Source: Bromus sterilis (taxonomy: Eukaryota > Streptophyta > Magnoliopsida > Poales > Poaceae). From it: 64,000 nt of DNA. Where the stretch lies: the NCBI GenBank assembly GCA_950022295.1, contig OX465600.1:23907282-23971281 (forward strand), read 5' to 3'. The position numbers were made by a program, and so were the translations under genes. Of the stretch, positions 51,973-64,000 are shown piece after piece; the first letter of the stretch is position 1, and each line of letters starts with the position of its first letter. Under the pieces are notes generated by a model that saw nothing but the letters and a program-made list of their open reading frames with translations, was not told where the DNA came from and made no database searches.

Positions 51973-53525
51973 TTAGGACAGTAAAATTGGACCTAAACCG
52001 AGCTTTATCAGGCCATTAGTGATTTTAGCCCGTTGGATTTCGCTAATCTTTCAATTTTATCGTTAGATCATACTTAAACCATAGTTTAAACGCGAAGTGA
52101 GTAGGTTGTCCTAATGGGTTGCTCCTCCCGTAGCATTTTGGGAGTCATCTCGTTGATTGGGCCTCGATGGCTCATTCAGTGAACGAGCGGAAGAGGTCTC
52201 GAGGGCATCACAGACCGCCTACACCATCGTCCTCTCCTCTCCTCCACGCACCGCCGGTACCCCTTCCTTCCCTCCCGTCACGCATCCTCGCCGCCAACCA
52301 CGTCGGCTTCCACACGCCGCCTCGGCCCCTATGCTCTCTGCCGACTTCGTCTCCCACCCTCTCCTCCTCACCTTATCAAAGGACAAGAGAAGAGAAGAGG
52401 GAGATCGACCAAGCTAGGCGGCGAACGGATCTGCCATGGCCACGACCACCTCGCCATGGCTCAGAAGCGTTGCTGCCACGGAGGTCATCGCCAACGACCA
52501 GGGCAACCTCACTGGTCAGATATGCCCTATACACGGCATGGACTCGACCTGGGCGCACACACGCCGGTCACCACCATTGCGGGCATGGCTTATTGCCTAA
52601 CAGTCTGCGTGTTGTCATATGGTTGAGTGAGTCCAGGTGTATGTGAGTGCTCTGGGTTTGTAATTTGTAATGTGTTTCTCAAAAAGTAAAATCCAAGACA
52701 ATTTGCAACGGAAACACATGCACGTAGAGCCCAGGTGTGCAACGGTAATACAAGTGACCAACGGTAATACAAGTGACCGGCGCAGGCACAAGTAATTAAG
52801 CAACTATGGAGGAGATTGGAGGGAGTATGCGCGGGCTATCACTTTCCTCTTCAAATTTCAAATTCTGGTCTTCCCTAGCGTCATCAAAGAGAAAAGGCAA
52901 GGGCAAAGTGAGAAGGAGCCAGCCATCCCTAGCGCGGCGAGACTGGCAGGACCCGACTGGATCCTCTACCTGCGTGCATGTTCCCTACCACACAACGACG
53001 TTGATTCACCATATCGCCGCATTGCGATCAGGGCTGGTCCAATAAATTTGGAGCCCGAGGCGAATATAATAAGTACATTTTTTACTATTTTTTACTTATC
53101 TAGATCTTATTATTAGCATGTTATATTCTTACAAGCATTTTTTTATTGTCATAGTTTAACCACATGAAAATATTAAATATTAGTTAGTGTGTTTTGTGTT
53201 TCGTACTAAATATCATAGAAAGATAGTAAAAATATATTTTATAACAAAATTTTGAGTTACATATATTTATTCTATAGTGCATAATTTATATTATTTATAG
53301 TAAATATCTGAAAAAATACAATCCACCAAATATCACAATAGTGATTTCTAGAATATGATTAAGTAAGCATATGTATAAAAAATAGATAAATTGAGCTAAT
53401 AATATAATTGTTGATTTTTTTAAAAAAAATTCTAGCAACAAAGAGGTATTAGAAAAGTTGTGTGTTTTTTATTAGAAAAGTCATTCATTTTAATTATATA
53501 GAGAGGTATTAATATTTTATTAGAA
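51973..53525. other. no gene supported
   Basis: 52150-52600 is moderately GC-rich with overlapping frames on the plus strand (Ser/Pro/His-rich) that I cannot assign. 53050-53520 is AT-rich with no recognisable structure. Confidence 0.4.
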
Positions 53526-53529
53526 AAGT

Positions 53530-53894
53530 CTCGTCAACGCCTCCGCCTCAGCCATCTTCGGCTTTGTGTCCTCTCTAATGGATCTCTACACCGCGGTAAG
53601 AGTTGAAACTAACATCTCAGCAACACTAGTACACGCCCCTAAAAAAAAAGCAACACTAGTACATTTTGAGTGTTTTTGTTTTCCATTTTTGTGTGCCAAG
53701 CAGTATATTTACTGTGTGATGCTTGATTAGTTGGAACTTGGAACTGAACATTATCACTATGTAACTTGTAGATACCGAATGCCCTCGGACTTCCGGTCCT
53801 GGTGGCGCAGCTGCTGGTTTACTTCATCCATGGCAACCCTCCTCAGGAAGAGCACGTTCCGGCCGAGGACCCTCAGCCAAGTCATGAGGCCTAG
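53530..53894 (+). pseudogene. possible gene remnant with two exon-like pieces (SWEET-like last exon?)
   Basis: 53772-53894 follows a CTTGTAG acceptor and encodes IPNALGLPVLVAQLLVYFIH, then GNPPQEEHVPAEDPQ and a stop. The IPN.LG..., Q.L.YF pattern recalls the seventh membrane helix and tail of SWEET sugar transporters. An upstream piece (about 53530-53592) reads NASASAIFGFVSSLMDLYTA and ends in a GTAAGA donor. Between them is a 180-bp intron-like stretch. No further exons are seen upstream, so it would be a truncated fragment. Confidence 0.3.
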
Positions 53895-54665
53895 ACCTCA
53901 GCCAGAGCAGCCCGTCCAAGTGCTCATCCACGCCACAGGTCACGTCTGGAGTGCAGACCTTAGGCCACAGTGAATATCATGTTGTTGGCTTATTTTTGAA
54001 ATTATGGGTTGAATTATGAGACAATGGCACTACCAGTTTTGTAATCTCTGAAATACTAAGATTTGTGTTTCTGCTCCTTGCTTGTCATTGATGCTGTGAT
54101 GCAACTGGTTGCTCGTTTCTTGGCATGCTTGCATATAATCAGAGAGAACGGCGTTAAAATGGCTAGTCTTATTCTTTATGTTTTGCACCTGTTACATCAT
54201 GCAGATATTACCATAAAAAGGAAATATGACATCTTAAATACACTTGTAAACTACAGCACAAAACATGAATAGAAAGGTAATTCCCATTGCAGCCAGATCA
54301 GAACCATCAGTCGAACAAGAGTTTACACAACCTTTGCAACTAAATTCTCAGTGATACAAAAACGTAGACCGCTACCAAAGACTCCAAACGCTTGTACAAT
54401 TTACCAAAGGTGCTTCCTACTTATTCTGATACAACATCAGTATCCTTTTCTCGCCACGAAAAATAATCACAATAACAAAATATTAACAATAAAGTTTGTA
54501 TTGCTTGCCACCAGCGAGCTTGTTGCTGCTAACAGGGCTGACAGATGTAGAGTGCGGCGGGCTCGCCGTTTTGTTCCAACTGTTAAGAGGGCGATCAGGG
54601 ACTAGCAGCAACTGAATCTGCAGCAGTTTACACACGAAAAAAACCGGTCCATCCACCGTACATCA
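53895..54665. other. intergenic; 3' flank of SEC24
   Basis: No gene visible. The part next to 54666 would carry the SEC24 3' UTR on the minus strand. Confidence 0.5.
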
Positions 54666-57600
54666 TCACGAGCTTTGTGTTTGGCGGTGAATTTGGAGTA
54701 TCCAGTCCATGTAGCTGCTTGTTCCAGCCATCTGATCCTCGACAAGGTTGGACAGAAGCAAGAATCCTTCTCTGGGCTGCTCGCCTTGCCGTACCACGCG
54801 AGTTAGCTGGTAACACGAAGAATCCTTCTCCCTTAGGGCTCTTAGTGCTGCCATGAAGTTTCTCGAGTGATTGTTATCACATTCTCTCAACTGAATCTGA
54901 AAGGTGCACCATGTCAGGAAGAAGCGCAAATCAAAAGTTGTGTTGTATTACATGTTAACAGTAAACACTGGATTCTAATCCCAGGGCAAACCAAAGTCAA
55001 GATTACATCGTTTGCCAAAGAGCAAAAGAAGGGTACCTTTGACAAATCAGGGAAATTTGCCAAGCTGACTCCAAGAACGTCGTTCATGACCTCAGGTTGG
55101 AGCATCCTACCTAACCATACTAGGAAGGTGAAGCCATCATCAAGAAGATATAAACCAGCAGTGTCTAGACACTGCAAGGTTAATGGCAATCGCGTCAAGG
55201 ACCGATCAATCCTATCTGGTTCCTGAAAATCATGACATTTATTTCAGTTAGAAAAAACAATGCTTAGACTAGAGTGGAAAAAAATTAACTTCGAATATAC
55301 CACTAATATTAGCTCATTTTCAATTAATGCTTACTATGCCTGTTGGCTCTACAAAGTACAATAGAAACTTAAATTATAAACAGGAAATAGTAAGAGGGGT
55401 TAAAGCCCTACCAAACTAACTAAGCAGACTAATCACTTTTTAACTTCTTATACTGATTGTTTTCATTTGTACTACAAATATAAATTGAAAGAAAACCTTC
55501 ATAACATACATACCTAATCAAAGCATCTAGAGGTTACATATTTATTTTTCTTAATGCCATGCCACATGTGGCTGCAAAGTTTCAAAACAAAAATTATTGT
55601 AAGGCCTACCGAACTAATTGAGCAGACTAACTACACTGGTTATTTCCATCCCAAACAAACGGAACTGACGTTATTTTTGCTCTTCCTAGTTGATTCACAT
55701 AGTTAGGAAATAACAAGTCTACAAGAAGCTCTGGTTAAAAGGAACTTAATCAGCTCAGTAACAAGAAAATACGGCATACCATTGTCAGTACTTCATCAAG
55801 CCTATACAGAGAAGGATAAATAAAATTGAGCAGCCTTCTTGCAGGCAGTATCATCATACTGAAACCAGCAGCACAACGTTCATCAAGAGAGACATCAGCA
55901 TAACCACCACGCAGAGCAAGAGATTTGCATAGGGCTAGGATGTATAATGGCAAGTATCTTAATGATTCTGGGTATATCAGTCTCCCTCCTATCCTATGCT
56001 GTACAACATATAGGTTTCGGTATTCCTTCAAACTTCTCACAAGCTTTAACTGTAATTGTTGCCGGACACTGTCCAGCTTATCAGACAGTGAGTTTTCAAC
56101 AGCTGCAGGATAGCAATTATTAGTAAACTACAAAGTGATCTCAGTCATGTATATTAACATTTATGGAAGGGGAGACTCAATCCCTACTAACCGATTCTAG
56201 CCAACACTGACACAATGGCACCGGTATCTGCTTGGCGATACATTTCACTAAGATCTGTGACCACAGGTGCAGCTGCTGTATGCACCCTGATACGTCTTTC
56301 ACCAGAGGATGATGTATATCTGATGATGGTTAAGGACACAAGGATCACACTCTTAAATAATATTGTGAAAAATAAAGCCCAATGGTAGAAAGCAACACCA
56401 AACATCATATGCAGGATGTGATTTGACAAGAAAAAAACTGTTCCGGATATCTCCTAAGTAAAAATATAACATTCTAAAGCACAATAAGGGTTACAGTTCT
56501 ACTCTCTACTGACAAACCATATTTATGGATCTAGCTATCACCAAACTAAGAGCAAAGGAAACCTTGAGAAAGGTGCTCCTTTGACATTTCATTAAGTGAC
56601 ATTCTCACTGAAATGAAGAGATGGAGAATAGTGCATAAGCAACTTGACAGCAAAGGATACAGCAACGCCACTTGGAAGTACACAGTCTGTGTGGTCATTA
56701 GGGTCTCCTCTAGAGACAGTTGCATCGCAAAAGCTTTATCAGCGTCAACAGCTGGAAGAGCTAACAAATCTGTGGACCTTAGCATGAAATGACCATGATA
56801 TGTTGTGAAACGCACCCCTGAAAAACATAATGTCATTAGAGTTATGTTGAAAAAACTAATATATGAAGATAAGATAACATGCAGCTGTGGATATAAATCT
56901 AGAACCTTTTCCACATCTGATACGCATTACAGATTCCCAAGCAGTCTCCCGAGTAAGGTCTCTGCTAAGCTCGTGTTTAAGTTTATCCCCGTGAGTAGTT
57001 GCCTGGAAGGATGGATAATGGTACACCTGACCACCAGTATATTTCGCCAGGGAACCTACACATTAATAGATACCACAGTAAGGAAGAGCAAATACGAAAT
57101 ACTATAGGAACTACTCAACGGAGGTTGTCAATGAATTGTCACCTAAGGAAGCTATATCACAATACTTGTCACTCAAAGAAAATATGTCCACTGCGATCTG
57201 ATTTTTCGTGAACTCAGCAGCCATCTGCTTGTAGAAGGGATCTTCTGGTATTCTCAGAAGATGCTCCTTGTCTGTTCCATATGCACGGACATCGTCTCCT
57301 CGAAGTCTCAAACGGCCAATACCAAGAGATGGCAGTGTACTCTGGAAGACAAGCAACTTTCCTCCAATTTGACCCTAGAATAGGGATGACATAGTTGTCC
57401 AGAGATTAAATCTTGTAACAGGGGGCACACAAGAACAACCCCACGCACTTAAATAATAAACCATCAAAGATCTTACCATAACCATGAATGCTGCTTTAAG
57501 GGCAGGACCAAGAGCAGATTCTACATTTACGTTGTCCTGAAACATATTGGGTAAGTTATCGAGAAAGGACTCGACAACATGTCTAGAATCCACCAAATTA

Positions 57601-60600
57601 ACCAAGAGATCGTCAGGCAATGGCAGGAAAACATCATCCAGATCGGCAACCACCATCATTTGAGGCTGACTCAAAGAAGACTGATACAGCAAAGAATACA
57701 GGTTGCTTAAGTATCTCATGAAATCAAGTTTGGTATGTTAAAGCAGTGAAGTTGCAGAGCAAAATGCAATCTCAACAGAGAAGAAATACCTTAAAATTGT
57801 GGAAGTGCAATGTACTGTCAAAGGTTAAGAATCCAATTTGTGTTCGCGGAAAGCCTAGAAGATCATCAAGGCACGATTTGATGGTCTTCGCAACTACCTG
57901 GAAGAAAGCACATGACAAAATTATTTGAATCTTAGGAAAGAATTTTTTTTCCATAAGAAAAATATCATCCTAAATCCTAAAGCTCTAATGTGCATCATCA
58001 ATGGTACCAAAAAAATAATGACCCTCGGGAAGAAGAAACTTTCTAATTTACCTCGAGCAGCCCACTTCGAACTGCAGATACTGAGACATCGATAAGAAAG
58101 AAATAGGAAGGCGGCATTGGTGGCCGAACCATATATTCCGTAGGAGCAACAAACTCCACTGTTCCCTTAGAAAGTTCTGGTCTTTGATCTGTATCATATC
58201 TTCTGCCACTAGCATCAAGAGCACAAAAGTACTCACCAGGAACTGCAGAAAAATGAAGATATAAATTTTGGGGAAACTGGACAGGATAAGGGTGGTAACT
58301 GCTAAGAGATCAGTCAGCACTAGCACCGATACATAGAGATCTCGTAAATGACAACCTAAACAGAATGTAAGATCATATAACAGATGATAGTTCTTTCTAC
58401 CATGAGCAGTATCTCCATATATAACTGCAATTAGTCAAAAACTAACAGATCTGCTTAACCCTGCTAAACAGAATATCTACCTACATTCTCTTTCCGGAAA
58501 AATTTATGAGGGCAGCATAAAGAAAATTGCGTCTCTTGCAGAAGCAGGCTCTCCATTACAGTGTGTTAAGACTAGATCCTTGGCCATCTAACTTACAAGT
58601 CAAATATTGAAATATATAGCTTAGGAAAATGAAATCCATCAAAGAAGCAACATAGCTTCTAAACTATTTAACCTCATAATCCTATGGATTTCCTGTAACA
58701 ACTTCAGCTTCACTTCGAAGAACAAGTCGAGCTTAATATTTATCCTGAAAGCTAACTTTTGGGTGTAAATGTATGCTCTTTCTATAATAATGAGTGTAAG
58801 CTTAAGTTAGGACAACAGGGTGGGTATACCATGCTAACTTTTGGGTGTTCGTGTATTTGACTACTCCATATACCTCATTGTGAAACACAAAGTACGAAAC
58901 GTTTCTTTGACTACTTTTTTCTGCCAAACTACAACAGTATATTGTATACAGAGAAAAGTGCCCCGATTAATCTTTTTCTAATGTGCCTAGTTATTTCAGC
59001 TATTTAATAGGATGTGTGAAACGTGGTTAAGCTTGAACGAAGATATCAGAAAAAAGGCTGATTCAACAGCAGCATGCCTGTGTAACAGGTCCTCTTTCCA
59101 GGCCTCGGTATAATCACAATATCCTATTCAAATAAATAAAATCTGAAGGCACCTTCTGGAATAACATTTAGCGCGATAGTCAACAACTGATGTCTCAAAA
59201 ATCAAGATAATTGTAGAGCAACACATATTTAACCGAACTTAATTTCCCAATCTTAGATTATTTCTGATTCTTTTATTTACTTGAACATTTCAAAAATTCT
59301 TGCATTAAAAGGTGGTAGGAATAACCTTCTGGAGAACAGCAATAAAAAAGGTGGCACTAAGTACTCCCTCCGTACCGAAATATAGGTCTTTGAAGTATAC
59401 TACAACTAGTATACTTCAAAGACCTATATTTCGGTATGTAGGGAGTATATTCTATAAATATCATAAAATAGCTAATGAAAACTATATTTCTCATCTACCA
59501 TTCTTAAAAGTTATCAGGAATCAACACAAAAATCTCTGCCTCTCTGGTATGTCTAGTGATGGGTCAATGATTAATGGATATCTTACTCAGGTTACAGTTC
59601 ACTCATATTTTCATCCTTCTATGAAAACACCATACCACCACAACAGTATACCATACTAGAATAGTTCTCACACTACTTTGAAAATATTATAGTAAGGGAT
59701 CTTGAGAAAGAACAATTAAACAGTATTGGTATTAAGAAATCTTAGTAGACAATTTAACTGTAAACAAGATGTAATGTGATGTCTGGGAGAAAAAATGGTA
59801 ATCATCCAATTAATATGCATCGAATCTTCATAAGTTTCAAGTTAAAACTTACCATCGTTGAGCAATGTGCAAAGATTGCAGCGCCATTTCCTTCCAGCAT
59901 CTGCAAATGTTGCATAAGGATTTATATATGTCCTGCATCTTCGACATCGGATTACACCAGCCGACCCAAAGTTCACAACTGGCACTTCCTCCTAAGCATC
60001 AAGAAACAAACATGTCAAACCAATCCAGTTCTCTGGATACAGAAAATGATAAAGCAGAGTTCATTACCCCATCAGGTGCTTCTGCGAGAGGATGTACCAC
60101 AGCCCCAAGGGGCAAATGCCACCTGGAGACCAATGACTGGGATGCCGGAATAGTGTGGGTCGTCAGCCGGAAGTACCTCGGGTGGCAATTCAGTGGGAAT
60201 GCCTCCAAAACCTTAGCTGGCTCCTCATCACCATCCAACGGACGTGGTAGCCCATTTACATCAACACCTGGATCAAGCGATCCAGGCGCAGAACTCACAG
60301 ACAGAGACTGGAAGTCCTCTACTAAGCTCTGGAGAGTGCCCATCGGAGGCCCTGTAGTAGGATATGCTGGCTGGTTACTATAGGAGGATGGTGTCCCCAT
60401 GGGAGGCGGTGGCATGTTGTGCATTGGCTGTTGAAACGATGGTCGGACCGGCGGAAACTGTGGGTTAGGGCCGCCAGGGTAATAACCTTGCACAGGTGGG
60501 GGCTGAGATTGTAATGGTGGTGGCCTCACATAAGTCGGCGGTGGCATAGCGCTCCCTGTGGGAGATTGTGGCTGCTGGATAGCTGACGGTGGAGGGCGAA

Positions 60601-61213
60601 ACGGAGGAGGTGCTGTGCCATAAGGGCCTTGAGACGGCGGCGCAGCACCAAAGGGGGGTCCCTGGGATGGAGGTGGAGCACCAAAGGGGGGTCCCTGGGA
60701 TGGAGGTGCAGCGCCGAAGGGTCCCTGTGGTGGAGGTGCCGCACCGAAGGGTCCCTGGGGTGGAGGTGACGCACCGAAGGGTCCCTGGGGTGGAGGTGAC
60801 GCACCGAAGGGTCCCTGGGGTGGAGGTGCGGCGCCAAAGGGTCCCTGGGAAGGAGGAGTTGTGGCGCCAAAGGGGCCTTGAGGCGGCGGTGCTGCGTTGA
60901 ACGGCCCTGGAGGTGGCGGCCCGGCGCCGAAGGGGCCCTGTGGCGGCGGTGGACCCCTGTACCCACCCATTGCAGCGGGAGGCGCAGCCCCGAACGGCGG
61001 CCTAGGGGAAGCAGCCGCCTGGGGAACCGGCATGCCCTGCGGCTGCTGCGTCGGCGGCGGGCCGAACGGACCGGTCGCAGCACCGGGCCGCACGAGCGGA
61101 GCAGCCGTCCCAAACGGCGAGGACGCCGGCGGCGGGGCCCCGGCGGCGACGCCGGGCACGAACCCGGACACGGGGCGCCCCGGCGGCCTCTCGTTCCCCG
61201 TGGACGGACGCAT
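54666..61213 (-). CDS. SEC24: SEC24-type COPII coat protein, 12 coding exons, 1064 aa
   Basis: SEC24 is the cargo-selecting subunit of the inner COPII coat at ER exit sites, paired with SEC23. Coding exons on the minus strand are 61213-60068, 59991-59853, 58242-58052, 57897-57790, 57680-57477, 57374-57143, 57055-56906, 56817-56661, 56319-56192, 56102-55780, 55222-55037 and 54896-54666. All junctions are GT-AG and in phase, total 3195 bp. Residues 1-300 are a Pro/Gly/Gln-rich disordered head with about eleven PFGA-containing repeats. The zinc finger CRRC...CNLC lies near 400-425. The trunk starts with PPSYFFLIDVS, the beta-sandwich and helical domains follow, and a gelsolin-like segment (LDDGFTFLVWLG) precedes the tail. 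Length is normal for plant SEC24 (about 1030-1090). ATG 61213 follows a 5' UTR intron (61361-61226). Intron 2 (59852-58243) is the longest and holds a MITE. Confidence 0.96.
59364..59445. mobile_element. Stowaway-type MITE in SEC24 intron 2 (82 bp)
   Basis: CTCCCTCCGTACCGAAATAT at the left and its near-perfect complement ending GTAGGGAG at the right form an almost complete hairpin through AGGTCTTTGAAGTATAC. TA flanks are at 59362-59363 and 59446-59447. Low divergence of the arms suggests a recent insertion. Confidence 0.95.
60620..60960 (-). repeat. coding tandem repeat in the SEC24 N-terminus
   Basis: Units of 30 bp (GCACCGAAGGGTCCCTGGGG + TGGAGGTGAC on the plus strand) encode QGPFGA followed by PPP or SPPP. 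Two adjacent units near 60740-60800 are identical. Flanking units vary at third positions and in length (33-48 bp). Confidence 0.9.
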
Positions 61214-61225
61214 CGCGTCGGGCAC

Positions 61226-61500
61226 CTGCAGAATTCAAGAAAAGGAAGATCAGGTTTTTGGTCGATCCGGGCGGCGAGGGTTTGTCGATCGGATCCCACG
61301 CCGCGGCGGCCGGATCCGGCTGGAGGGGCCGGATTCACGGGGAGGGTCGAAGGGCACGTACCGAGATCGGGGCGGCGGCGGCGCTCCGACGCGGCGAGAT
61401 TGGAATTGGGAGACGGGGGAGAGGTGGAGATGGAGAAGAAGGTTCCGAATAGAATAGAGGTGGGAGGCCGGCGTGCTGACGACGCTGCTATAGCTGCGTG
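61226..61500 (-). promoter_or_regulatory. SEC24 5' UTR exon and 5' UTR intron
   Basis: On the minus strand a GC-rich, CT-rich leader (about 61500-61362) ends at CTCG|GTACGTG. A 136-bp intron follows and ends CTGCAG at 61226, twelve bases before the ATG at 61213. A leader intron of this kind often supports expression in plants. Confidence 0.65.
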
Positions 61501-61679
61501 TCCCTCTCTTGGATGGGCCCCTCCTGTCTGTCTCCTGTCTTCTTCTTTGCAGTTTCTGAATGTCAACCGACCGAATTCGTCTCAAAACAGAAAAGTTTCA
61601 GTTTGTGCATTGCCTAGCAGGGATCATGAGGCAAAAATCACAATTCTAACCCTTTGATCAAACTTCAGCTAACTCTAAC

Positions 61680-63017
61680 CCTCTGGAGAAACATATTCGA
61701 GATTTGACCCAATAGGGTAGCGCCCGCCGCGGTGGCGCTACCCTCTATTGGGTAATGCCGGAGCCAGCGGCGCTGCCCTATTGTCACCGTGGCACGCGGG
61801 GGGCCGCGGGCTGATCGTGTAGCGCCAGCAGCTGTGGCGTTGCCATACCGATATGCCTTCGACAGAGGCGTTTCCATCGCCAACTGCTCCTTTCCCGATC
61901 CCGATTTAGGGTTCTTTGGGCGGCGGCGGCGGCGCGACGGCTCTCCTCTCCGGTGGCGCGGCGGCTCTAGGTATCCCTCTCTCCTCCTCTCGTCGCCCTC
62001 TCTCTGGCCTCCTCCCCTCCCCTTGCTCTCCGGCCTCCTCCCCTCCCCTGTCGTGACCCCCTCCCCTCCTCCCCTCCCCTCCCCTCCCCTGTCGTGGCCT
62101 CTCTCCTCCCCTCCCCTGCCGTGAGCCCCTCCCCTCCTCCCCTCCCCTTCCCTGCCGTGACCCCCTCCACAACCTCTTCTGTGTGAGAAGTGCTTAGATG
62201 TGTGAGAAGTGAGAACTGATTGCATACCAAATATTTGATAGATGGAATTACATAGTGTGAGAAGTGCTTAGATAGGATGGAACTTTACTTCATGATACAT
62301 TGTGTGTTAATTTGTATTTTTTTGTACATGTGAGTAGGATGGAATTTTACTTCATATACATTGTGTGTTAATTTTACTACAGATTTTTACACATGTGATA
62401 TACCAAATATTTGATACATTGTGTGTTAATTTGCATTACATTTATATAGAGTGTGTGCTACTTTGTGTTTTTGTAGGATCAAATTTTACTTCATGATACA
62501 TTGTGTTTTTTTTATAGATGGATATATGGAATAGATGGAATTACATTGTGCATATTTAGTTGATGGTAAATGAGCATTGGAAGCCAAATATTTTAGTGTG
62601 TGCCAAACATGAGCATTGCAATTTTAATGTGTGTGTGCTAATTTGTGTTTTTTGTAGAATGGCGGAATCAAGTAGTTCGTTGCAATCTATTCTTCATCCA
62701 CACTATGATAACCAACACCGTGGGATGTTGATGGCGAAAAGAGGCGAGGTAATGCAAATGCAACATGTTATTTTATTGATGGTGGAAAGAAGCGATGTTG
62801 ATGTTTATGCTATGCATTTGCAGGTTTTGGAACCTTTGCGCTTGAGGTCTCACTCAGTGCATATCACGGAGAACATGAAACAGGATGAGTACATGCATTA
62901 CGACGAGCGGTACACGGAGTTCATCGAGATGACCGGACTTCTTCCTTTCATCAATATGGTCACTCGGTCGATGCCAAATATGAACCCAGCTGCCATCACC
63001 GCACTTATTGATCGGTG
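61680..63017 (+). pseudogene. plant mobile domain (PMD, MAIN-like) gene, truncated by an LTR
   Basis: PMD proteins are plant-specific, often linked with transposons and with silencing or genome-stability factors (MAIN, MAIL1). A CT-rich leader (61960-62165) and AT-rich part lead to an acceptor TTTTTGTAG just before ATG 62659. Exon 1 (62659-62748) encodes MAESSSSLQSILHPHYDN and more, ending GEG|GTAATG-like at 62748. A 75-bp intron follows. Exon 2 from 62824 encodes VLEPLRLRSHSVHI, DERYTEFIEMTGLLPFINMV and AAITALIDRW, the conserved start of the PMD. It stops at 63017, where an LTR (TGTCGGGACCC) begins, so the rest of the domain is cut off. The remaining part is undamaged, so the insertion is the main lesion. 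Confidence 0.8.
61960..62165. repeat. polypyrimidine minisatellite in the PMD gene leader
   Basis: Irregular repeats of CCTCCCCTCCCCTGCCGTG and CCTCCCCTCC dominate the plus strand. The G-rich complement could form quadruplex-like or triplex structures. Confidence 0.8.
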
Positions 63018-64000
63018 GATGTCGGGACCCGGAATATGCGTATGTAATTCCAGTCACGATGTAATCAAATGGAGAGCCGAGAGCCGTACCCACTTGTCTA
63101 AGCAGACAAGGCCAAGCACAGAACACTCTCGGAAAGCATCGAACGTGAGGGGCATCCCATTCAGGCCGGATGATCAACTGAGATGGGTCCTCATCGTCCG
63201 CTCACAAGTCTAAATGCTTATGGGTGGTGAATCCCATACTCATAGACAAGTCGCCTCAACCATGTTATCGATTGAATCCTAACTCTTACATATACTTACT
63301 CCAGCCCGATCACTTAGTCGGGGTCTAGGGCGGGCTCGATCATACAACAAAGTGTGCCACGTGACAGAGTCACGAGCAATCGCATCGCGATGCCCCAAGC
63401 TGCGCACATCTAAGGGCCACTTGGTGTATAAAAGACCGCCAACCAGATCACAACTAAGGTCTCGAAAACCCATACTAAGACATGCATGTTATAAACATAC
63501 ACGCAGCACACATGCCTAGTATGAACAACAGGTATCATCACATAACTCTACCAATACTCTTTATTGATATACACATAGAGCATACAAAGATCACATGTAT
63601 GTGATCAACATTACATCATACAACGGAAGCAAATTAGGTCTTGATACAGACAAGTTTAACAAATGGCTTAGAGAAGCCTTGTAAACAAACATGCCCTTCC
63701 ACGAGGGACCAGACTGTTGTCTGGAACTATACTACCAAGGTCAACGTTGAGCTTCAGGTCGATGACTCCATCGGGGTCTGGGTTTCCATCTAAAACATAG
63801 AATAAGCAAACGTGAGTACAAAGTCGTACTCAGCAAGACTTACATCAGATCTATACTACTCATGCTCAAGTATCAAGGTAAAGGAGGTGGGGTTCAACAT
63901 GCAGAAGTGCCAGCTTTGACTTGGCTAATCTTGTACTACGAGTACCAGACTTGAGGTAAGAAGCGTACACGAGTCCACTACTTTCTCCAACCAATACGCC
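63018..64000. mobile_element. LTR of a gypsy-like retrotransposon, runs off the window end
   Basis: It starts TGTCGGGACCCGGAATATGC directly after the PMD codon for DRW. Internal landmarks typical of this Triticeae LTR type include CATAGAATAAGCAAACGTGAG, TCAGCAAGACTTACATCAGA, CCAGCTTTGACTTGGCTAAT and ACACGAGTCCACTA. It carries no coding domain. Whether it is a solo LTR or the edge of a full element lies outside the window. Confidence 0.8.

Noticed and set aside
53530..53894. A working SWEET transporter gene
   Set aside because: Only one short helix-like exon and a doubtful second piece are present; no upstream exons, so only a low-confidence remnant is listed.
60526..61657. Minus-strand 346-codon and plus-strand 259-codon frames over SEC24 exon 1
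   Set aside because: Shadow frames of the GC-rich coding repeats; the SEC24 frame has family motifs and splicing, these do not.

Overview
The window is nuclear DNA from a grass, most likely a Triticeae species (wheat, Aegilops or barley). The basis is split genes with GT-AG introns and TATA promoters, GC-rich first exons, many Stowaway MITEs with TA target duplications, CACTA, Mutator, LINE, gypsy and copia remnants, and an LTR beginning TGTCGGGACCC of a type I associate with Triticeae gypsy elements. No bacterial or organellar signal was seen.

Layout. 1-4.5 kb: a decayed gypsy gag-protease fragment abuts a broken AAR2-like splicing-factor gene on the minus strand, followed by two MITEs. 5.0-14.5 kb: an intact 14-exon sterol 3-beta-glucosyltransferase gene (UGT80A type, 619 aa), with a 1-kb DNA element and a 40-bp minisatellite in intron 1. 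14.7-30 kb: an accessory block. It holds a broken LRR-kinase fragment, then two copies (18.6-19.7 and 28.6-29.6 kb) of a two-exon gene for a very small secreted cysteine-containing peptide. Between them lies an intact LRR-XII-type receptor kinase (1079 aa, non-RD), bounded by about 200-bp inverted repeats. A CACTA element carrying a 5S-rRNA-like piece lies in the same block. 30-32.6 kb: LINE-like and unrecognised repeat DNA. 32.6-34.5 kb: a two-exon carotenoid cleavage dioxygenase (NCED/CCD4 clade) on the minus strand, with G-box motifs in its promoter and intron. 34.7-45.1 kb: a Mutator-type element with a perfect 9-bp target duplication, a 5'-inverted LINE copy, AT-rich repeats, and a decayed LINE split by a 3.6-kb solo LTR. 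47.7-48.1 kb: a small two-helix membrane protein gene. 49-50.4 kb: a CACTA end with captured UDP-glycosyltransferase and DUF241-like fragments. 51-51.8 kb: a copia-like leader. 54.7-61.5 kb: an intact SEC24 COPII coat gene on the minus strand (12 coding exons, 1064 aa). 61.7-63 kb: a plant-mobile-domain gene cut by the LTR that runs off the end of the window.

The housekeeping genes (UGT80, SEC24) act in sterol glucoside synthesis and ER export; the dioxygenase acts in plastid carotenoid or apocarotenoid metabolism. Nothing suggests that these three form a pathway cluster. The most unusual unit is the peptide / receptor-kinase / peptide block. The peptide genes keep open frames, splice sites, signal-like N-termini, TATA boxes and a C-terminal cysteine pattern, but I do not recognise the family. 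Whether the peptides act with the neighbouring kinase is speculation. All gene models were built by eye from splice sites and family resemblance.
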